NCBI RefSeq assembly: GCF_040939455.1
Contig: NC_134117.1
Coordinates: 47,337,001-47,401,000 of the forward strand
Origin: Microcebus murinus
Lineage: Eukaryota > Chordata > Mammalia > Primates > Cheirogaleidae
Direction: 5' to 3'
DNA length: 64,000 nt
Position 1 is the stretch's first letter, and every line of letters starts with the position of its first letter. The notes under the pieces were generated by a model, which ran no database searches, was not told the origin of the DNA, and saw only the letters and a program-made list of their open reading frames with translations. The translations under genes were made by a program, and so were the position numbers. This document shows positions 1 through 13,550 of this stretch, in pieces.

Positions 1-1318
<1,318 letters not shown>

Positions 1319-1374
1319 TCTGTTCCCCTCACTCTTAATAAATGTTACCACCTACCAGCCACCTAGCAGTGTAG

Positions 1375-1700
1375 GCAAATAACCTAAAGAGTGTCTTTGA
1401 TTCCTCCTTTTCCTAAGCCCCTAAATCTAAATCATCACCATATTTTATCTATTCTACTCCAAAGTCTATCCCAAATTCTTTCACTCTTCTCCATCTCTAC
1501 CACTAGTATTACCACCATTACCACCACCATCCTAATCTAAGTCAGTATCATCCACACCTGAATGTTGCAAAGTCTTCTAACTAGGATCCTCATTTAGAAA
1601 TGAACTACTCTTGAAGTTCTCTTCACTTCAATTTCCATTCAACAGGCAGTGCAGTATCCCAAGAAGCCAGCAAACGCCACCATGTCACTGAGCATCTGAG
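1375..1700 (+). mobile_element. L2 LINE fragment (reverse transcriptase 3' part)
   Basis: The stretch around 1395-1590 reads like the decayed C-terminal part of an L2/CR1-type reverse transcriptase ORF: a 'ttgattcctcc' start, a run of 'ccaccattaccaccaccat', then 'gcaaagtcttctaactagg'. The match is by recollection of the mammalian L2 consensus. It is too decayed for an open frame. Confidence 0.55.
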
Positions 1701-1929
1701 GCGTATCTGAGAGAATCCTCCTTCTTCCCACTTTTAACCAAAGAGCCCTAAACAAAGTGCCACCAATACCTACATCATCTTTCTACTTATACTCTCATTT
1801 GGACTTGTAAATGGGCATCTAGAGTTATTGTATTTAGTTAAGGTCACTATAATGCAAATTTGGAATCTTGGAAAATTGCAGTAATTTTAATTATAGTTTA
1901 CACATTACTAAATTCATAATAATTTTTTG

Positions 1930-2043
1930 AGCTGGGTGTGGTGGATTGTGCCTATAGTCCCAGCTACTTGGGAGGCTGAGGTGGGAAGATCACTTAAGAC
2001 CAGGCTGGGCAACATAATGAGACCCCATTTCTTAAAAAAAATA
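1930..2043 (+). mobile_element. Alu monomer fragment (FLAM/FRAM-like)
   Basis: A single Alu-like arm runs from gctgggtgtggtgg to accccatttctt and an A-rich tail. It lies immediately upstream of a full-length Alu, which seems to have inserted at its A-tail. Confidence 0.75.
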
Positions 2044-2047
2044 ATAA

Positions 2048-2380
<333 letters not shown>

Positions 2381-3215
2381 ATAATGAAAAATTTTTGCTG
2401 CCCTACAGTAAACAGTGTCTAGTGAGAGGACATACATGGATATATTTTGCAGGGCCTCGATCTTTTAAACAAGTCAAACCTTTACCCCATCGGTGAGATG
2501 AGTGGAGGTAGAAATAATCTGTAGTGTGCATGACAAAAGAAACCACATAAAAATGATAATAGATGTAGATCTTTAGTCAAATATAAATGGTGTGTTCTTT
2601 TTTGTAAAAAAAAAAAAAAGATTAAGGGTCATATCAGTTAATGTTTATAGCTTTGGGAGGTACAGGGCTAGAAGGTCATCTTGGCCAAGAAGAAAATTAT
2701 CTGAGTCATGAAAAGTTCACCAAGTATGTCCATGTTACAGAGGAAATGACATGTATAGGAGCTGAGAGAGGCAACGAAAAGCTTCTGGAGAAATCTGAAT
2801 TTCTCAGGCCTTTCTCATTTTACTCTTTATTTGAAGTTCCAAAAAAGTTATTGATAGTTGAATCTTCAAGGATTATGTATACAATTAGAGATTATATTTT
2901 TCTTATAACTAGGGATGGGACCGATGTTCTTTATAAACAGAATAGGGCCAGCTCTTTTGACTATGTTAAAAATGAAACTTCCTGAAGTGGAATAAACTTA
3001 AATTAAATTTACACTACATGATGCATAGGGTTGCTCTTATATTGTTCCCTGTGAATTTTGAATTTCCCACCTTGAGTGTCATGAAAGATCATTAAAGTTG
3101 TTACCAAAGACTGATCCAAATCAGAAAATGATTCAGGGCTGCTGAAAATACTTTTTCCCCCTGTTTGTGGTCTTCTATATTTATCCATTGACCTAGATAA
3201 AAATGTGCATCATTG
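2381..3215. other. Unassigned sequence
   Basis: No feature recognised. A 114-codon open frame at 2641-2985 has no recognisable domain and is most likely chance. An A-run lies at 2608-2620. Confidence 0.45.
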
Positions 3216-3280
3216 TATTTTATTTTATTTTATTTTTTTTCTCTTCTCCGACCTCCTGTAGTACTTTTTTGTTTCTTTAA

Positions 3281-3377
3281 GGCTAGTCAAGTGAAGCAGT
3301 GGGAGTAGAGATGGAACAAAGGAATCTATAACTGGCTGTGACCAATTAGCTGTAAACACCACTGCACTTGACCAGCC
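3281..3377 (-). pseudogene. RNY3P: Y3 RNA retropseudogene
   Basis: Read on the minus strand, this matches Ro-associated Y3 RNA along its full length: the 5' end is ggctggtc, the middle holds the conserved tgtttacagctaattggtcac region, and the 3' end is cacttgactagcctt. It is about 97 nt against about 101 nt for human Y3, with one base lost in the 5' stem and several substitutions. A T-rich stretch at 3266-3280 is its A-rich tail in reverse. An imperfect target duplication (ctgtagtac at 3257-3265, ctgttagtttac after 3376) fits L1-mediated insertion. Substitutions in the stem suggest it is not functional. Confidence 0.88.
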
Positions 3378-3642
3378 TGTTAGTTTACTTTTTAAATAGT
3401 TGTATAATTTTAAATGTATATGATGCTATAACAAAGTGAAGAGATGATTACTTACCATAAGGCAGTAATGATGGCGTTCTTCAATTATGCCAATCCTGAA
3501 ACCTAAGCCAACATCAGAAAGAGATTCTCTATCCTAGTTTCCTAACACCCTGTGATATTGCCTGGAACCACTTCCGGATATGTTATAAAATCCTAAAACA
3601 AACTAACTAATAAAAAAAAAAAGGAGACCTTCCAATTAATTT

Positions 3643-3975
3643 GGCCCTGCGTGGTGGCTCACGCCTGTAATCCTAGCTCTCTGGGAGGCCGAGGTGGGCG
3701 GATTGCTCGAGGTCAGGAGTTCAAAACCAGCCTGAGCAAGAGTGAGACCCCGTCTCTACTATAAATAGAAAGAAATTAATTGGCCAACTAATATATATAG
3801 AAAAAATTAGCTGGGCATGGTGGCGCATGCCTGTAGTCCCAGCTACTTGGGAGGCTGAGGCAGGAGGATCGCTTGAGCCCAGGAGTTTGAGGTTGCTGTG
3901 AGCGAGGCTGACGCCACGGCACTCACTCTAGCCTGGGAAACAAAGCGAGACTCTGTCTCAAAAAAAAAAAAAAGA
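3643..3975 (+). mobile_element. Lemur-type Alu
   Basis: Full-length Alu flanked by a perfect 19-bp duplication, gagaccttccaattaattt, at 3624-3642 and 3976-3994. The exact duplication suggests a young insertion. Confidence 0.96.
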
Positions 3976-4199
3976 GAGACCTTCCAATTAATTTGATTTT
4001 ATTTTAATCTGGGAGCTTTTCACATACTCTCAGAAGGAGGAGGAGGAGAGTCTTTAACTCAAATAAATAATAATATTGTTTCAAGTTTCAATAGATTTGG
4101 GCATCACACAGCCATGGGGTGAAAGGATAGAACCCCCTTTCACTGCTCTTTGGCCTTAGTTGAGACTACTGGGAGATTTAAAAGAAGGACCAAAGAACC

Positions 4200-4445
4200 A
4201 AAGGGGTGGTAGGTTCATTCTAGCCCTAGTTCTGCCACTTTCCCACTGGGTGATCTATTAATATATATATAACATATTTAATATATATATTAATATTACA
4301 AGTCACTGACTACCTCTGAGTTTCATTTTGTCTTCTTCAAAATGGAAAAGATACCATTGACCTCTCATGGTTGCTTTGAGACATAAGCCAGATAATGAAT
4401 TTGAAAGCATGTCGTACTGTACAAATATAAGAGGTTATTATAACC
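4200..4445 (+). mobile_element. MIR fragment interrupted by AT-rich sequence
   Basis: The segment 'ctagttctgccactt' through 'gggtgatct' and then 'actacctctgagtttcattttg' is MIR core order. Between these parts, at about 4257-4300, lies an AT-rich near-palindrome (tattaatatatatataa ... ttaatatatatattaatatt) that is not part of MIR. Confidence 0.6.
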
Positions 4446-4968
4446 TCTGTGAGAAGATGCATATTTTGGGAGAGGTGCTACCTGTCATATAAAATATTTC
4501 ACCATATTTTAAGAACAAATACATACTTGAAAATGTCTTTTCAATCTTTAAATTTTAAGTTGAGCATTAACAGATAGATGAGCTCTTTTTGAATAAAATT
4601 ATAGAAGGAAAACATGATCCAGAAATCCAAGGAAAAGTGACATTTTAGGACAGAGATGAAAATTGAGTCTCAATCTAGAAATCACAGACGAGTCTGAGCA
4701 TTCCATGATATATCTTGAAATGTCTTATTCGATGACAGGAAAACGAATAACCATTTGCTTTAGATTGGCCTAATCTTTGGGAGATTTGGGATTATTTTTA
4801 TTTTTTGATTAGTACTTATGGGCAACACGGTCTGAAAACAATGTGAGTGCCTTTCTAATATTGATACTACTCTGATATTTCACACTTATTGTAGGAAACC
4901 TGGGTTTTTCTGAAGGATAAAATCAAATACATGCACGCACTAAATATACATCAGAATGTGTCACCTTT
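4446..4968. other. Unassigned sequence
   Basis: AT-rich, with no recognised repeat or open frame of note. Confidence 0.4.
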
Positions 4969-4983
4969 TGCTTGAACATTTCT

Positions 4984-5313
<330 letters not shown>

Positions 5314-5509
5314 TGCTTGAACATTTCTGATGTCTGCCATGCAGATGAAAATTATCAGCAAGGATTTCTGCCCCATGTAAAGCAAGTTCCCCCATTATTC
5401 TGTCTCACAGTCTTATATTTACTTTCTTCATTGTACTTCATTAATCATCTCTGTGATTTTATTAGATTTTTAGTTTGTTCACTTCTCTTCCCCCCCTCCC
5501 CCGCCCCTC

Positions 5510-5625
5510 CACTGGAATATAATGTCTGTGAGGGGCGAAGACCCTGTCCTATTTCCAATAGTATAGTGCCCAGCACATGGTGGGCTTATAATAAATACTC
5601 ATTGAATGAAATGAATGAATAGTCA
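5510..5625 (+). mobile_element. L2 LINE 3' end
   Basis: Contains the standard L2 3' terminal pattern: tggaatataatgtctgtgagg, then gtgcccagcacatggtgggc, then aataaatactcattgaatgaa with a short terminal repeat. Confidence 0.8.
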
Positions 5626-5639
5626 CACGTTTTTACTTG

Positions 5640-6530
5640 AAAGTTTTATTTGCCTCAAATGAAGTTGTAGACAGTCACAAAAATTTGCAGGAAGTTTTCA
5701 CAAAAATAAAATAGAATAGCTCCAAACTTTGATTTAAAGTAATTGAGGAAAAGAATGAAGATGGTGAATTTTCTTTTTTAGGTCTGGAATATCTCTTTTG
5801 GTTTTTGCTTTTTTTTATCTGTATCCTTGCTGCAGTGTAGCTTTTTCCCCTTAAGTAGATGACATCATTTCAGTATAATCTTTTTTTCTTCTTTAATCTG
5901 TAACTGTGCTATTAATCAAACACAAGGTCTATAAAGTGAGCCTGGTGTCATCTTGTCCTTTGCTGGTTTCCTGACTGGAAGGTTCACCCTTGGCCTATGA
6001 TCACATCCATTTGGCAGAAAGTCAGCTTATTTGATAGGTAAGGACATCAACATGTTTCTTTTCTTGGTAGAATTGATTCTCCTTCCCCAGAAATACAATA
6101 AAAATGGAACTGATGTGTCAAATCTGCAGATACTGTAATATTTCTCATAATTCCTTAAATGCTCCCCTGGCTCATGTCTGAGGAATAGAGTAACCCAGGG
6201 CATGGTTAGCACCAAATATGACAGCAACTCAATGAGTTGATCAGCCTGGTACTTTGCTTGACTGGCAGAGGTCATTTTCTTCCTTCTGTTTTCACAAAGT
6301 TATAGGTTTGGGGAGAATAAGGATATTGTCTTCTTCCTTTGCAATTTTGCACACATACATTCTGCCTGCCTGATTAATTTATGATATTACTCGTTTTGAC
6401 TCTGAAGTGGTTTAGACTCCATGGAAGAATGTTCTACATAATACAAACTATTTAGGATGCAAACACAATTACCTTATTAGAAAAAACAAAAACATCCATC
6501 TGCTTCATTAAGCAACACTGACTAAGTAAT
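5640..6530. other. Unassigned sequence
   Basis: No recognised feature. T-rich in places. Confidence 0.4.
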
Positions 6531-6544
6531 GCATGATAATTGCA

Positions 6545-6690
6545 ACAAATCTTATATTGCTGAGTGTATACTATATGCGAGGAATTGCTCTAAATGATTC
6601 ACGTATATTATCTTATTTAATACCTACCTCAGTATGCCAGCCATTGAAATATATGTGGAAGAACTAATGTAGAAAATGGGCTGTTTTAAA
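6545..6690 (+). mobile_element. MIR-like 3' fragment
   Basis: The order 'gagtgtatactatatgcgagg', 'aattgctctaaatgattcac', 'attatcttatttaat' resembles the MIR 3' tail. Strongly decayed. Confidence 0.5.
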
Positions 6691-6819
6691 CAACTTTATT
6701 GTTTGCTTTTAACACTTTTAACAGAGAAGTCTGGGTTCACCCTATTTTTCCTTAGTTCTTAGAGTTGGAAACAATTAATGCCCTAGGAATAGGAGAGAAA
6801 TTGCTTTCATGCATTTTTC

Positions 6820-7163
6820 TTTTTCTTTTCTTTTTTTTTTTTTTTTTTGAGGCAAGTCACCCTTTGTTGCCCGGGCTAGGGTGAGTGCCCTGGCGTCAGC
6901 CTAGCTCACAGCAACCTCAAACTCCTGGGCTCAAGCAATCCTACTGCCTCAGCCTCCATATAGCTGGGACTACAGGCATGCGCCTCCATGCCCGGCTAAT
7001 TTTTTCTATATATATTAGTTGGCCAATTAATTTCTTTCAATTTATAGTAGAGACTGAGTCTCACTCTTGCTCAGGCTGGTTTCAAACACCTGACCTGGAG
7101 CAATCCTCCTGCCTCGGTCTCCCAGAGTGCTAGGATTATAGGCGTGAGCCACCTCACCCGGCC
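6820..7163 (-). mobile_element. Lemur-type Alu
   Basis: Reverse Alu with a long mixed T-rich tail at 6820-6848. Flanked by imperfect duplications gctttcatgcattttt and gttttcatgcattttt. Confidence 0.93.
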
Positions 7164-7446
7164 TGTTTTCATGCATTTTTATACCTCATGCTTTTATAAT
7201 ACCCTTATTTTTCCTGATGAAGAAGTTAAAATTCAGAGAAGCCTCATGGGTAGTAAATGTTTAAGTCAGGGTTAGACTGCAGTTTATCTCATTGCGGAGT
7301 CCATGGTCTTGACAAATAGTCTATGAACTTTCTCTAAATGCTTATTAACATTTCTAATAATTGATTGTGGTTTCTTTTATTAATCCCCCAAAATGACCTT
7401 TACTTATTAAAGCTCATTTAAAGGATTTTATTAAAAAATAAAATCA

Positions 7447-7557
7447 GGCTGGTCCGAAGGTAGTGAGTTATCTCACGTGATTGTTCACAGTCAGTTACAG
7501 ATTGAACTCCTTGTTCTACTACTTTCCCCCCTCCTCACTACTGCACTTGACTAGTCT
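7447..7557 (+). pseudogene. RNY1P: Y1 RNA retrocopy (full length)
   Basis: Full-length match to Y1 RNA: 5' ggctggtccgaaggtagtga, loop region with cagtcagttacagattgaac, a pyrimidine-rich tract, and a 3' end of cacttgactagtct. It is 111 nt long, about the size of human Y1. The 5' and 3' stem strands still pair, so the fold is intact. It lacks a proper T-run terminator and instead ends in an A-rich AAAT-repeat tail (7558-7602), followed by a target duplication (aataaaatca before and after). This marks an L1-mediated retrocopy rather than a true gene. It differs at one base from the copy at 37520-37630. Confidence 0.92.
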
Positions 7558-7567
7558 AAAAAAAAAA

Positions 7568-7598
<31 letters not shown>

Positions 7599-7606
7599 AA
7601 TAAAAT
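7558..7606 (+). repeat. (AAAT)n microsatellite in the Y1 tail
   Basis: An A-run followed by about nine aaat units, grown from the poly(A) tail of the Y1 retrocopy. Confidence 0.9.
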
Positions 7607-7609
7607 CAA

Positions 7610-8050
7610 AGTAATATTTGAAAGAACAATAAGATGAAAATCTTGAAACATGGGTTCTAACCAGCACCTATCATAAGTGAGGTGAACCCTGAAAATTACT
7701 TAACTTCTATCCTCAATGAGATATTTAGATAAAAAATTTTATGATTTCATTCCAAGGCTCTTACAAACAACTTTGTAGAAAAATAAAAAAGTCATCTTGT
7801 GGCTCATCTATAATTGATCTCTACATATATCTAATTTTCTTTTTTTTTACTTGTAACCACTGTGTAGATAATGTTTTATATTTGCTTAGTATTTTAATCT
7901 TCTAAACCATTAAAGTCAGAGAAGAGTGATTTGGAAAAAATTATCATAAAAACTATTTTACAAGTATATCTGCTACTCTTTATTGATTATATCAATTATA
8001 AATAAAAATTCAGTATCATAAAAAGCTAGACAATTAATGTAGATCAGAAG
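7610..8050. other. Unassigned AT-rich sequence
   Basis: No recognised feature. Confidence 0.4.
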
Positions 8051-8402
8051 TGCTGTGATCTGAATGTTCGTGTCCCCCCAGAATTCATGTGTTGAAATCT
8101 TAGCCTCCAAGATAATGGCATTAGGAAGTTTAAATACTTGAAGAGGTCATTAGGTTATGAGGGTAGAAGCCCTCATGAATGGGATTAATACTCTTATAAA
8201 AGAAACTCCAGGAGAGTTTTTCTCCTTTCTACCATGTGGAGACATAGCACATGAACCAGAAAGTGGGCCCTCGCCAGACACAGAATCTACCAGCTCCTTG
8301 ATCTTGGACTTCCCAGCCCCTAGACAGTGAGAAAGAAATTTCTGTTGTTTATAAGCCACCCAGTTTATGATTTTGTTATAGCAGCCCGAACAGACTAAGA
8401 CA
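8051..8402 (+). mobile_element. MaLR-type LTR (ERVL-MaLR, MLT1/MST-like)
   Basis: A 352-bp block begins tgctgtgatctgaatgttcg and ends cccgaacagactaagaca. It contains the familiar internal order 'aattcatgtgttgaaatc', 'ttaggttatgagggtagaag', 'cccttcatgaatgggatt'-type, 'gccctcgccagacac', 'cttggacttcccagcc' and 'aatttctgttgtttataagc'. This is the common mammalian MaLR LTR layout. The exact subfamily was not resolved. Confidence 0.82.
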
Positions 8403-8404
8403 AG

Positions 8405-8620
8405 TTTTTAGCCTGATTACACATCAGAAACACCCGGATGGGGAGGATGGTGGTGGCAGTAGTTTTGAAAAAGTTTGATCTTACAGCAATAGGCCTCCAT
8501 AGACCAATATTATCAGAATCTCTGGGTTGGGGACTGGGCACCAATATTTTTTAAATGACCCTATCTCCCATGATTTTAATGTTTACCTGGAGTTTACAAC
8601 TGCTGATCACTGTTTATCAC
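8405..8620 (+). mobile_element. MER20/MER5-like hAT fragment
   Basis: Decayed match to the MER20/MER5 class: 'acacatcagaaacaccc' at the start, 'tcagaatctctgggttgggg' in the middle, 'tttacctggagtttacaactgctgatc' at the end. Inverted repeats are too decayed to define ends. Confidence 0.55.
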
Positions 8621-8901
8621 ACTAAGATCTCTGATTATTGCTCAACTGTTTTCTCAAGAGCCAACTGATTCAGTAATAATGTACCATTGATTATTAACCC
8701 CAAAACAATATTTCCTTATTCTAATAGTATGATTTGGGTTCACGTGATTTTCTCTTCATTAGCAATTTCAAGTCAGCGATTGTATTGTAATTTGTTTCAT
8801 GGCTATATTCATCTTTGAGTCCTTAATAATTACAGAAGTAGAACAGTTCCCTAAGTACTTGATATTTTTTAATGTGAAAGGAAGATAAAGAACATCTGGC
8901 A

Positions 8902-9222
8902 GGCCGGGCGTGGTGGCTTATGCCTGTAATCCTAGCACTCTGGGAGGCCGAGGCATGTGGATCATTTGCGCTCAGGAGTTCGAGACCAGCCTGAGCAAGA
9001 GCAAGACCCTGTCTCTACTAAAAATAGAAAGAAATTAATTGGCCAAATAAAAAAGTATGTAGAAAAAATTAGCCAGGCATGGTGGCGTATGGCTGTAGTC
9101 CCAGCTACTGGGGAGGCTGAGGCAAAAGGATCACTTGAGCCCAGGAGATTGAGATTGCTGTGAGCTAGGCTGATGCCATGGCACTCACTCTAGCCAGGGC
9201 AACAGAGTGAGACTCTGTCTCA

Positions 9223-9246
<24 letters not shown>
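8902..9246 (+). mobile_element. Lemur-type Alu
   Basis: Full-length Alu with an about 30-nt A-tail, flanked by the exact 15-bp duplication aaagaacatctggca at 8887-8901 and 9247-9261. Confidence 0.96.
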
Positions 9247-9253
<7 letters not shown>

Positions 9254-9261
9254 ATCTGGCA

Positions 9262-10190
9262 ATCTGAAAAAAAGGTGTGGGTTGAGGGTTTCACTTTTGA
9301 AGTTCCCTTTTGAATTCTAATAAGTTGGTTTATTTTGAAATCTCTATTTTAAAACTTAAGCAACGATACAACTTTATATTTCTCTCCCAAATCCTTCAAC
9401 AGTTCCTAAATGTCAGCAGTTACTTTCAGAGCAAAATGGGACCCAGAGGCTTTCATTAATTTATCTCCAGAAAATTCAGTAATAAAATTTAAATTTATAT
9501 TCACTGATAACTGAAAATCTCTTATCACCAAAGGACTCTGAAAGTCATGGTGAATGATATCCACTTCTGGGTCAGAATACAAAGGAGACTGAACTCTTTG
9601 GATGGCTGATTAAAGGAATTATCTCAAATTCCACAGTCGTAACATTGGAACAGACGTGGTTGTAACTTATTTATTTACTTAACCATCTGGTCTCAAGCAC
9701 TAGAGGAAGCAAGGTTATTGTATAATTCACAAATGAACCTGTAGTCCATTGTGCAGGTATATTTGGAAGTCTTCTTTGGGCCCATCCTGCTGCCCAAGAA
9801 GGCCCACTCTCTGGTCTACCTGCACTCACTGGCCCTGGGTCATTGATAAAGGTTAATCTGAGAACCATCTGGAGAATGGGGAGCAGAGAAAAACATGGAG
9901 AACCCTCTCTGTGGGAGTAATAGCATTCAAGCCTGGCATGGTGTCTGTTATATCAGCCCTACGCAAGTCAAGGCCAGAAATGTTAGGAAGGAAAGGAAAA
10001 GACAGGTGTATTCAGTGTTGCTTAAGGGCTTTCTGCTTGTTTGTAACCTTTGATCTCATATTTGAACCCCTACTGCGGATAATAGAATTAAATATTAATA
10101 GAAACATTTCTTCTTTTGAGAAGACTTGGTATTGTCCAACAATTACTCCTCTTAAGTAGATATACTGTATATATTTTTGCCTCTGTGATC
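9262..10190. other. Unassigned unique sequence
   Basis: About 0.9 kb without recognised repeats or coding signals. Confidence 0.45.
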
Positions 10191-10206
10191 TCATCATTTC
10201 ATTCTT

Positions 10207-10532
10207 TTCTTTTTTTTGAGACAGAGTCTCACTATGTTGCCCGGGCTAGAGTGCTGTGGTGTCAGTCTAGCTCACAGCAACCTCAAACTCCTGGGCTAAA
10301 GCAATCCTCCTGCCTCAGCCTCCTGAGTAGCTGGGACTACAAGCATGTGCCACCATGCCCAGCTAATTTTTTCGATATATTTTTAGTTGGCCAATTAATT
10401 TCTTTCTATTTTTAGTAGAGACGGGGTCTTGCTCTTGCTCAGGCTGGTCTCGAACTCCTGAGCTCAAACGATCAGCCCACCTCAGCCTCCCAGAGTGTTA
10501 AGATTACGGGCACTAGCCACCGTGCCTGGCCC
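10207..10532 (-). mobile_element. Lemur-type Alu
   Basis: Reverse Alu flanked by the 15-bp duplication catcatttcattctt at 10192-10206 and 10533-10547. Confidence 0.96.
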
Positions 10533-10547
10533 CATCATTTCATTCTT

Positions 10548-11003
10548 ACTTGCCTGTGTTGAGACTTGGTTCCTGGTGATGCCATGAGAAACAGCGAAAC
10601 GCTTCTTATAGGTCAGGATCTTGTGGAGAGGGAGCCTTTATATAACTTGATAGTCTTTTTTGTGGTCAGTTTTATTCTCCACTTGAATCTGAAGTAGCCT
10701 CTAATGAGAAAGCTGATGAAAAACAAGATAGTGTAAAACCATTTCTGGAACAATGACAGTACTTTTGTTATGTGTGAAAAATCTTCACTGAAGGTCAAGG
10801 GAGGGGGAAGGGGGAAAAGGCTGAAGGGGGGAGCCCCCTGCATTGGAAGTTACGATGGCAATGGCCACTGCTGATTTTGTTGAACTGCTAATAAAGAATG
10901 ACCTTATTGTAATACTTCACAAACACTGTACTGAATTCATACTCGTCTACTTGTGGCTGGCAAGATAATATAATTATCCTTTCTATATGCAGGAGGATTG
11001 AAC
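10548..11003. other. Unassigned sequence
   Basis: No recognised feature. A G-rich patch lies near 10799-10830. Confidence 0.4.
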
Positions 11004-11015
11004 CTGACGTCTTTT

Positions 11016-11110
11016 TTTTTTTATTTTTATTTATTTTTTTTTTTATTTTGGCATATTATGGGGGTACAGATTTTAAGGTTTCAATAAATGCCCATTCCCC
11101 CCCTCCCCCC
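11016..11110 (-). mobile_element. Very short 5'-truncated L1 insertion
   Basis: About 100 bp. A T-rich tail is followed by ggcatattatgggggtacag and 'ttaaggtttcaataaatgcc', the reverse complement of the extreme 3' end of the lemur L1s at 32.4 and 55.2 kb. Flanked by the exact duplication ctgacgtctttt at 11004-11015 and 11111-11122. Confidence 0.92.
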
Positions 11111-11311
11111 CTGACGTCTTTTATAATGAATAGATACAAAAGTCGTGGGCTATATTCCTAATCAAAAGACTTCTAAATATATTCATTCACAGAATTGCTT
11201 TTGTTTCATATACAAGATTTATTTTATATTTCTTTTATAATAGCATACATTTTCCTTGTTTCTAAAAATCATGCACATATATTCTTTGTACAATTTTTGA
11301 AAAGGCAATAA

Positions 11312-11668
<357 letters not shown>

Positions 11669-11814
11669 CCAACATATTTTTTAAAAGTGCCTTACTTAAT
11701 CTGATTACTTAGGGTTTCTGAAGGGCTTTCTTTTAAAAATGCAGTTATGAATTTGCATACTTTCACCTTTCCAGTTGTATCCTTTTTAGCAAGGACTATG
11801 TCATAAATATCTTT

Positions 11815-11890
11815 TTTACATTCATAGTACTTGGGGACAATGGCTTACACATAATAAGCTCACAATAAATATTTATTGCTTGGTTGATTT
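11815..11890 (+). mobile_element. L2 3' end fragment
   Basis: 'ggcttacacataataagctc' followed by 'acaataaatatttattgcttgg' is the terminal L2 pattern. Confidence 0.6.
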
Positions 11891-12099
11891 TATGTTACAT
11901 ATGGGACACAATCTAATACTGAATTTTGATGCTGCCAGACCCTATCAAACTTTTTGAAAAGAGTAATTTCTCTTCTGTCTCTATTTTCTTACTTTCCCAT
12001 ATACTCTACATCCATGAAATATAGCTTTTATCCTTGCCAACGTGCCAAAACAGCTTTTTTCCCCCAAAAGCATTCCTAAGTAGAAAGAAACAGCTTTTG

Positions 12100-12960
12100 C
12101 TGAGGTCGCCAATGGATACCTAATTGAAGAGCCCAGAGGTTACTTTTCAGTTGATATTTTCCTGGACCTATCCGTATGCTCTTTGAAATTCTTCTGTCCT
12201 TTGGCTTCCATGCCATTTCCTATTTCTGTGCTCCTTTTCAGTATCCCTTGTAGATTTCTCTTCCTCTGCAGACCCCTTAAATATGGTGCTGGATTCGTCT
12301 TAGTGCTCCTTTTCTTCTCATTCTGCCCTGAAGGGGTCTCATCCACTTGCAAGACTTCAGTACGACCTGCTGGTGTATTGCAAATTGACCTGATGAGACA
12401 GTTTTTCTGAGCTTTAGACCATATTTCCAGCTGTCTGCCAAATATTTAATATTTCTGCCTGGATATCCCAGAGACATTGCAAACAACATGTAAAAATTGA
12501 ACTCCTCTTCCCATTCTACAACATGGTTTCTCCTCTTTACCCTCTTTATACCTTCCCTGACTTAGTAAATTTCATCTGTCCCCTAACACCCCAGCAGTTG
12601 TACCAGACAGAAAGCTTGGAACTATTTGCAGAGGTGGCCTCTGAAAAGGTTCTGGTAGTCATGGGAGAACAAGTTCTTCCTCTGCCTGGTGACCTTCATC
12701 CCTTAGCACTCATCTCAAGCACTGTCTCTTTTCCGAAGCCTTTGTCATACTCCATAAAGCAGAGTTGGATACTCTCTTCAGATGCCCATAGAAACATTTA
12801 TTACTTTTACTACAACATAAAGTCATGTTGTATTGTCATTGTCTACATTCATCTATTTCCTCCCCTGGGCAGTGTACTCCTAGAGAACAAGGTCTATGGA
12901 TTGTTCATCATTATAAAAACCGACACCTAGCACACAATAAAATCTCCATAAATGCTAATT
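12100..12960 (+). mobile_element. L2 LINE, long decayed fragment
   Basis: The first part (12180-12520) resembles decayed L2 reverse transcriptase coding sequence: 'gtgctggattcgtcttagtgc', 'ggggtctcatccacttgcaa', 'aaaaattgaactcctcttcc'. The last part is the L2 3' UTR: 'gcactgtctcttttccgaag', 'cctcccctgggcagtgtactcc', 'acctagcacacaataaaatc'. The open frames at 12183-12410 and 12523-12930 are remnants or chance within it, not genes. Confidence 0.68.
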
Positions 12961-13106
12961 TCTAGAATGAGCAGAGGGGCTGTTGGAATGAAAATAAAAG
13001 TAAAAATTAGAATAATTTTGAAATTAAATAATTGATAATAATAATCAAATAGCTTCATGCTTACAGCTAGCAGGAGATCATTGACAATCTAATTCCTTCC
13101 CTGGGT

Positions 13107-13438
13107 TGGCTCGCGCCTGTAAACCTAGCACTCTGGGAGGCCAAGGCAGGAGGATCGCTCAAGGTCAGGAGTTCGAAACCAGCCTGAGTAAGAGCATGAC
13201 CCCATCTCTGCTAAAAATAGAAAGAAATTAATTGGCAAAAAAATATATAGAAAAATATATAGAAAATATATAGAACAAATTTGCCAGGCATAGTGGCATA
13301 TGCCTGTAGTCGCATCTACTTGGGAGTCTGAGGCTTGAGCCCAGGAGTTTGAGGTTGCTGTGAGCTAGGCTGATGCCATGGCACTGTAGCCTGGGCAACA
13401 AAGTGAGACTCTGTCTCAAAAGATAAAAAAAATAAAAA
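13107..13438 (+). mobile_element. 5'-truncated lemur-type Alu
   Basis: Starts at ggctcgcgcctgta, missing the first 10 or so bases. Flanked by the 16-bp duplication aattccttccctgggt at 13091-13106 and 13441-13456. The linker holds repeated atatagaaaa units. Confidence 0.93.
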
Positions 13439-13550
13439 ATAATTCCTTCCCTGGGTAGCTTTTCATCCAGCTAGTTGGTACTTCATCTAGGTTTAACATA
13501 CAAATATTAGAAATTCTAGCAAGATGGTAGGAATAGTGAAAGAGTTCTTT

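Noticed and set aside
2641..2985. 114-codon open frame starting with ATG
   Set aside because: No recognisable domain or homologous protein, AT-rich composition like its surroundings, and no splice or promoter context. Treated as chance.
7447..7557. A functional Y1 gene
   Set aside because: No T-run terminator, an A-rich tail and flanking target duplication show it is a retrocopy. Only upstream promoter evidence or transcripts would change this.
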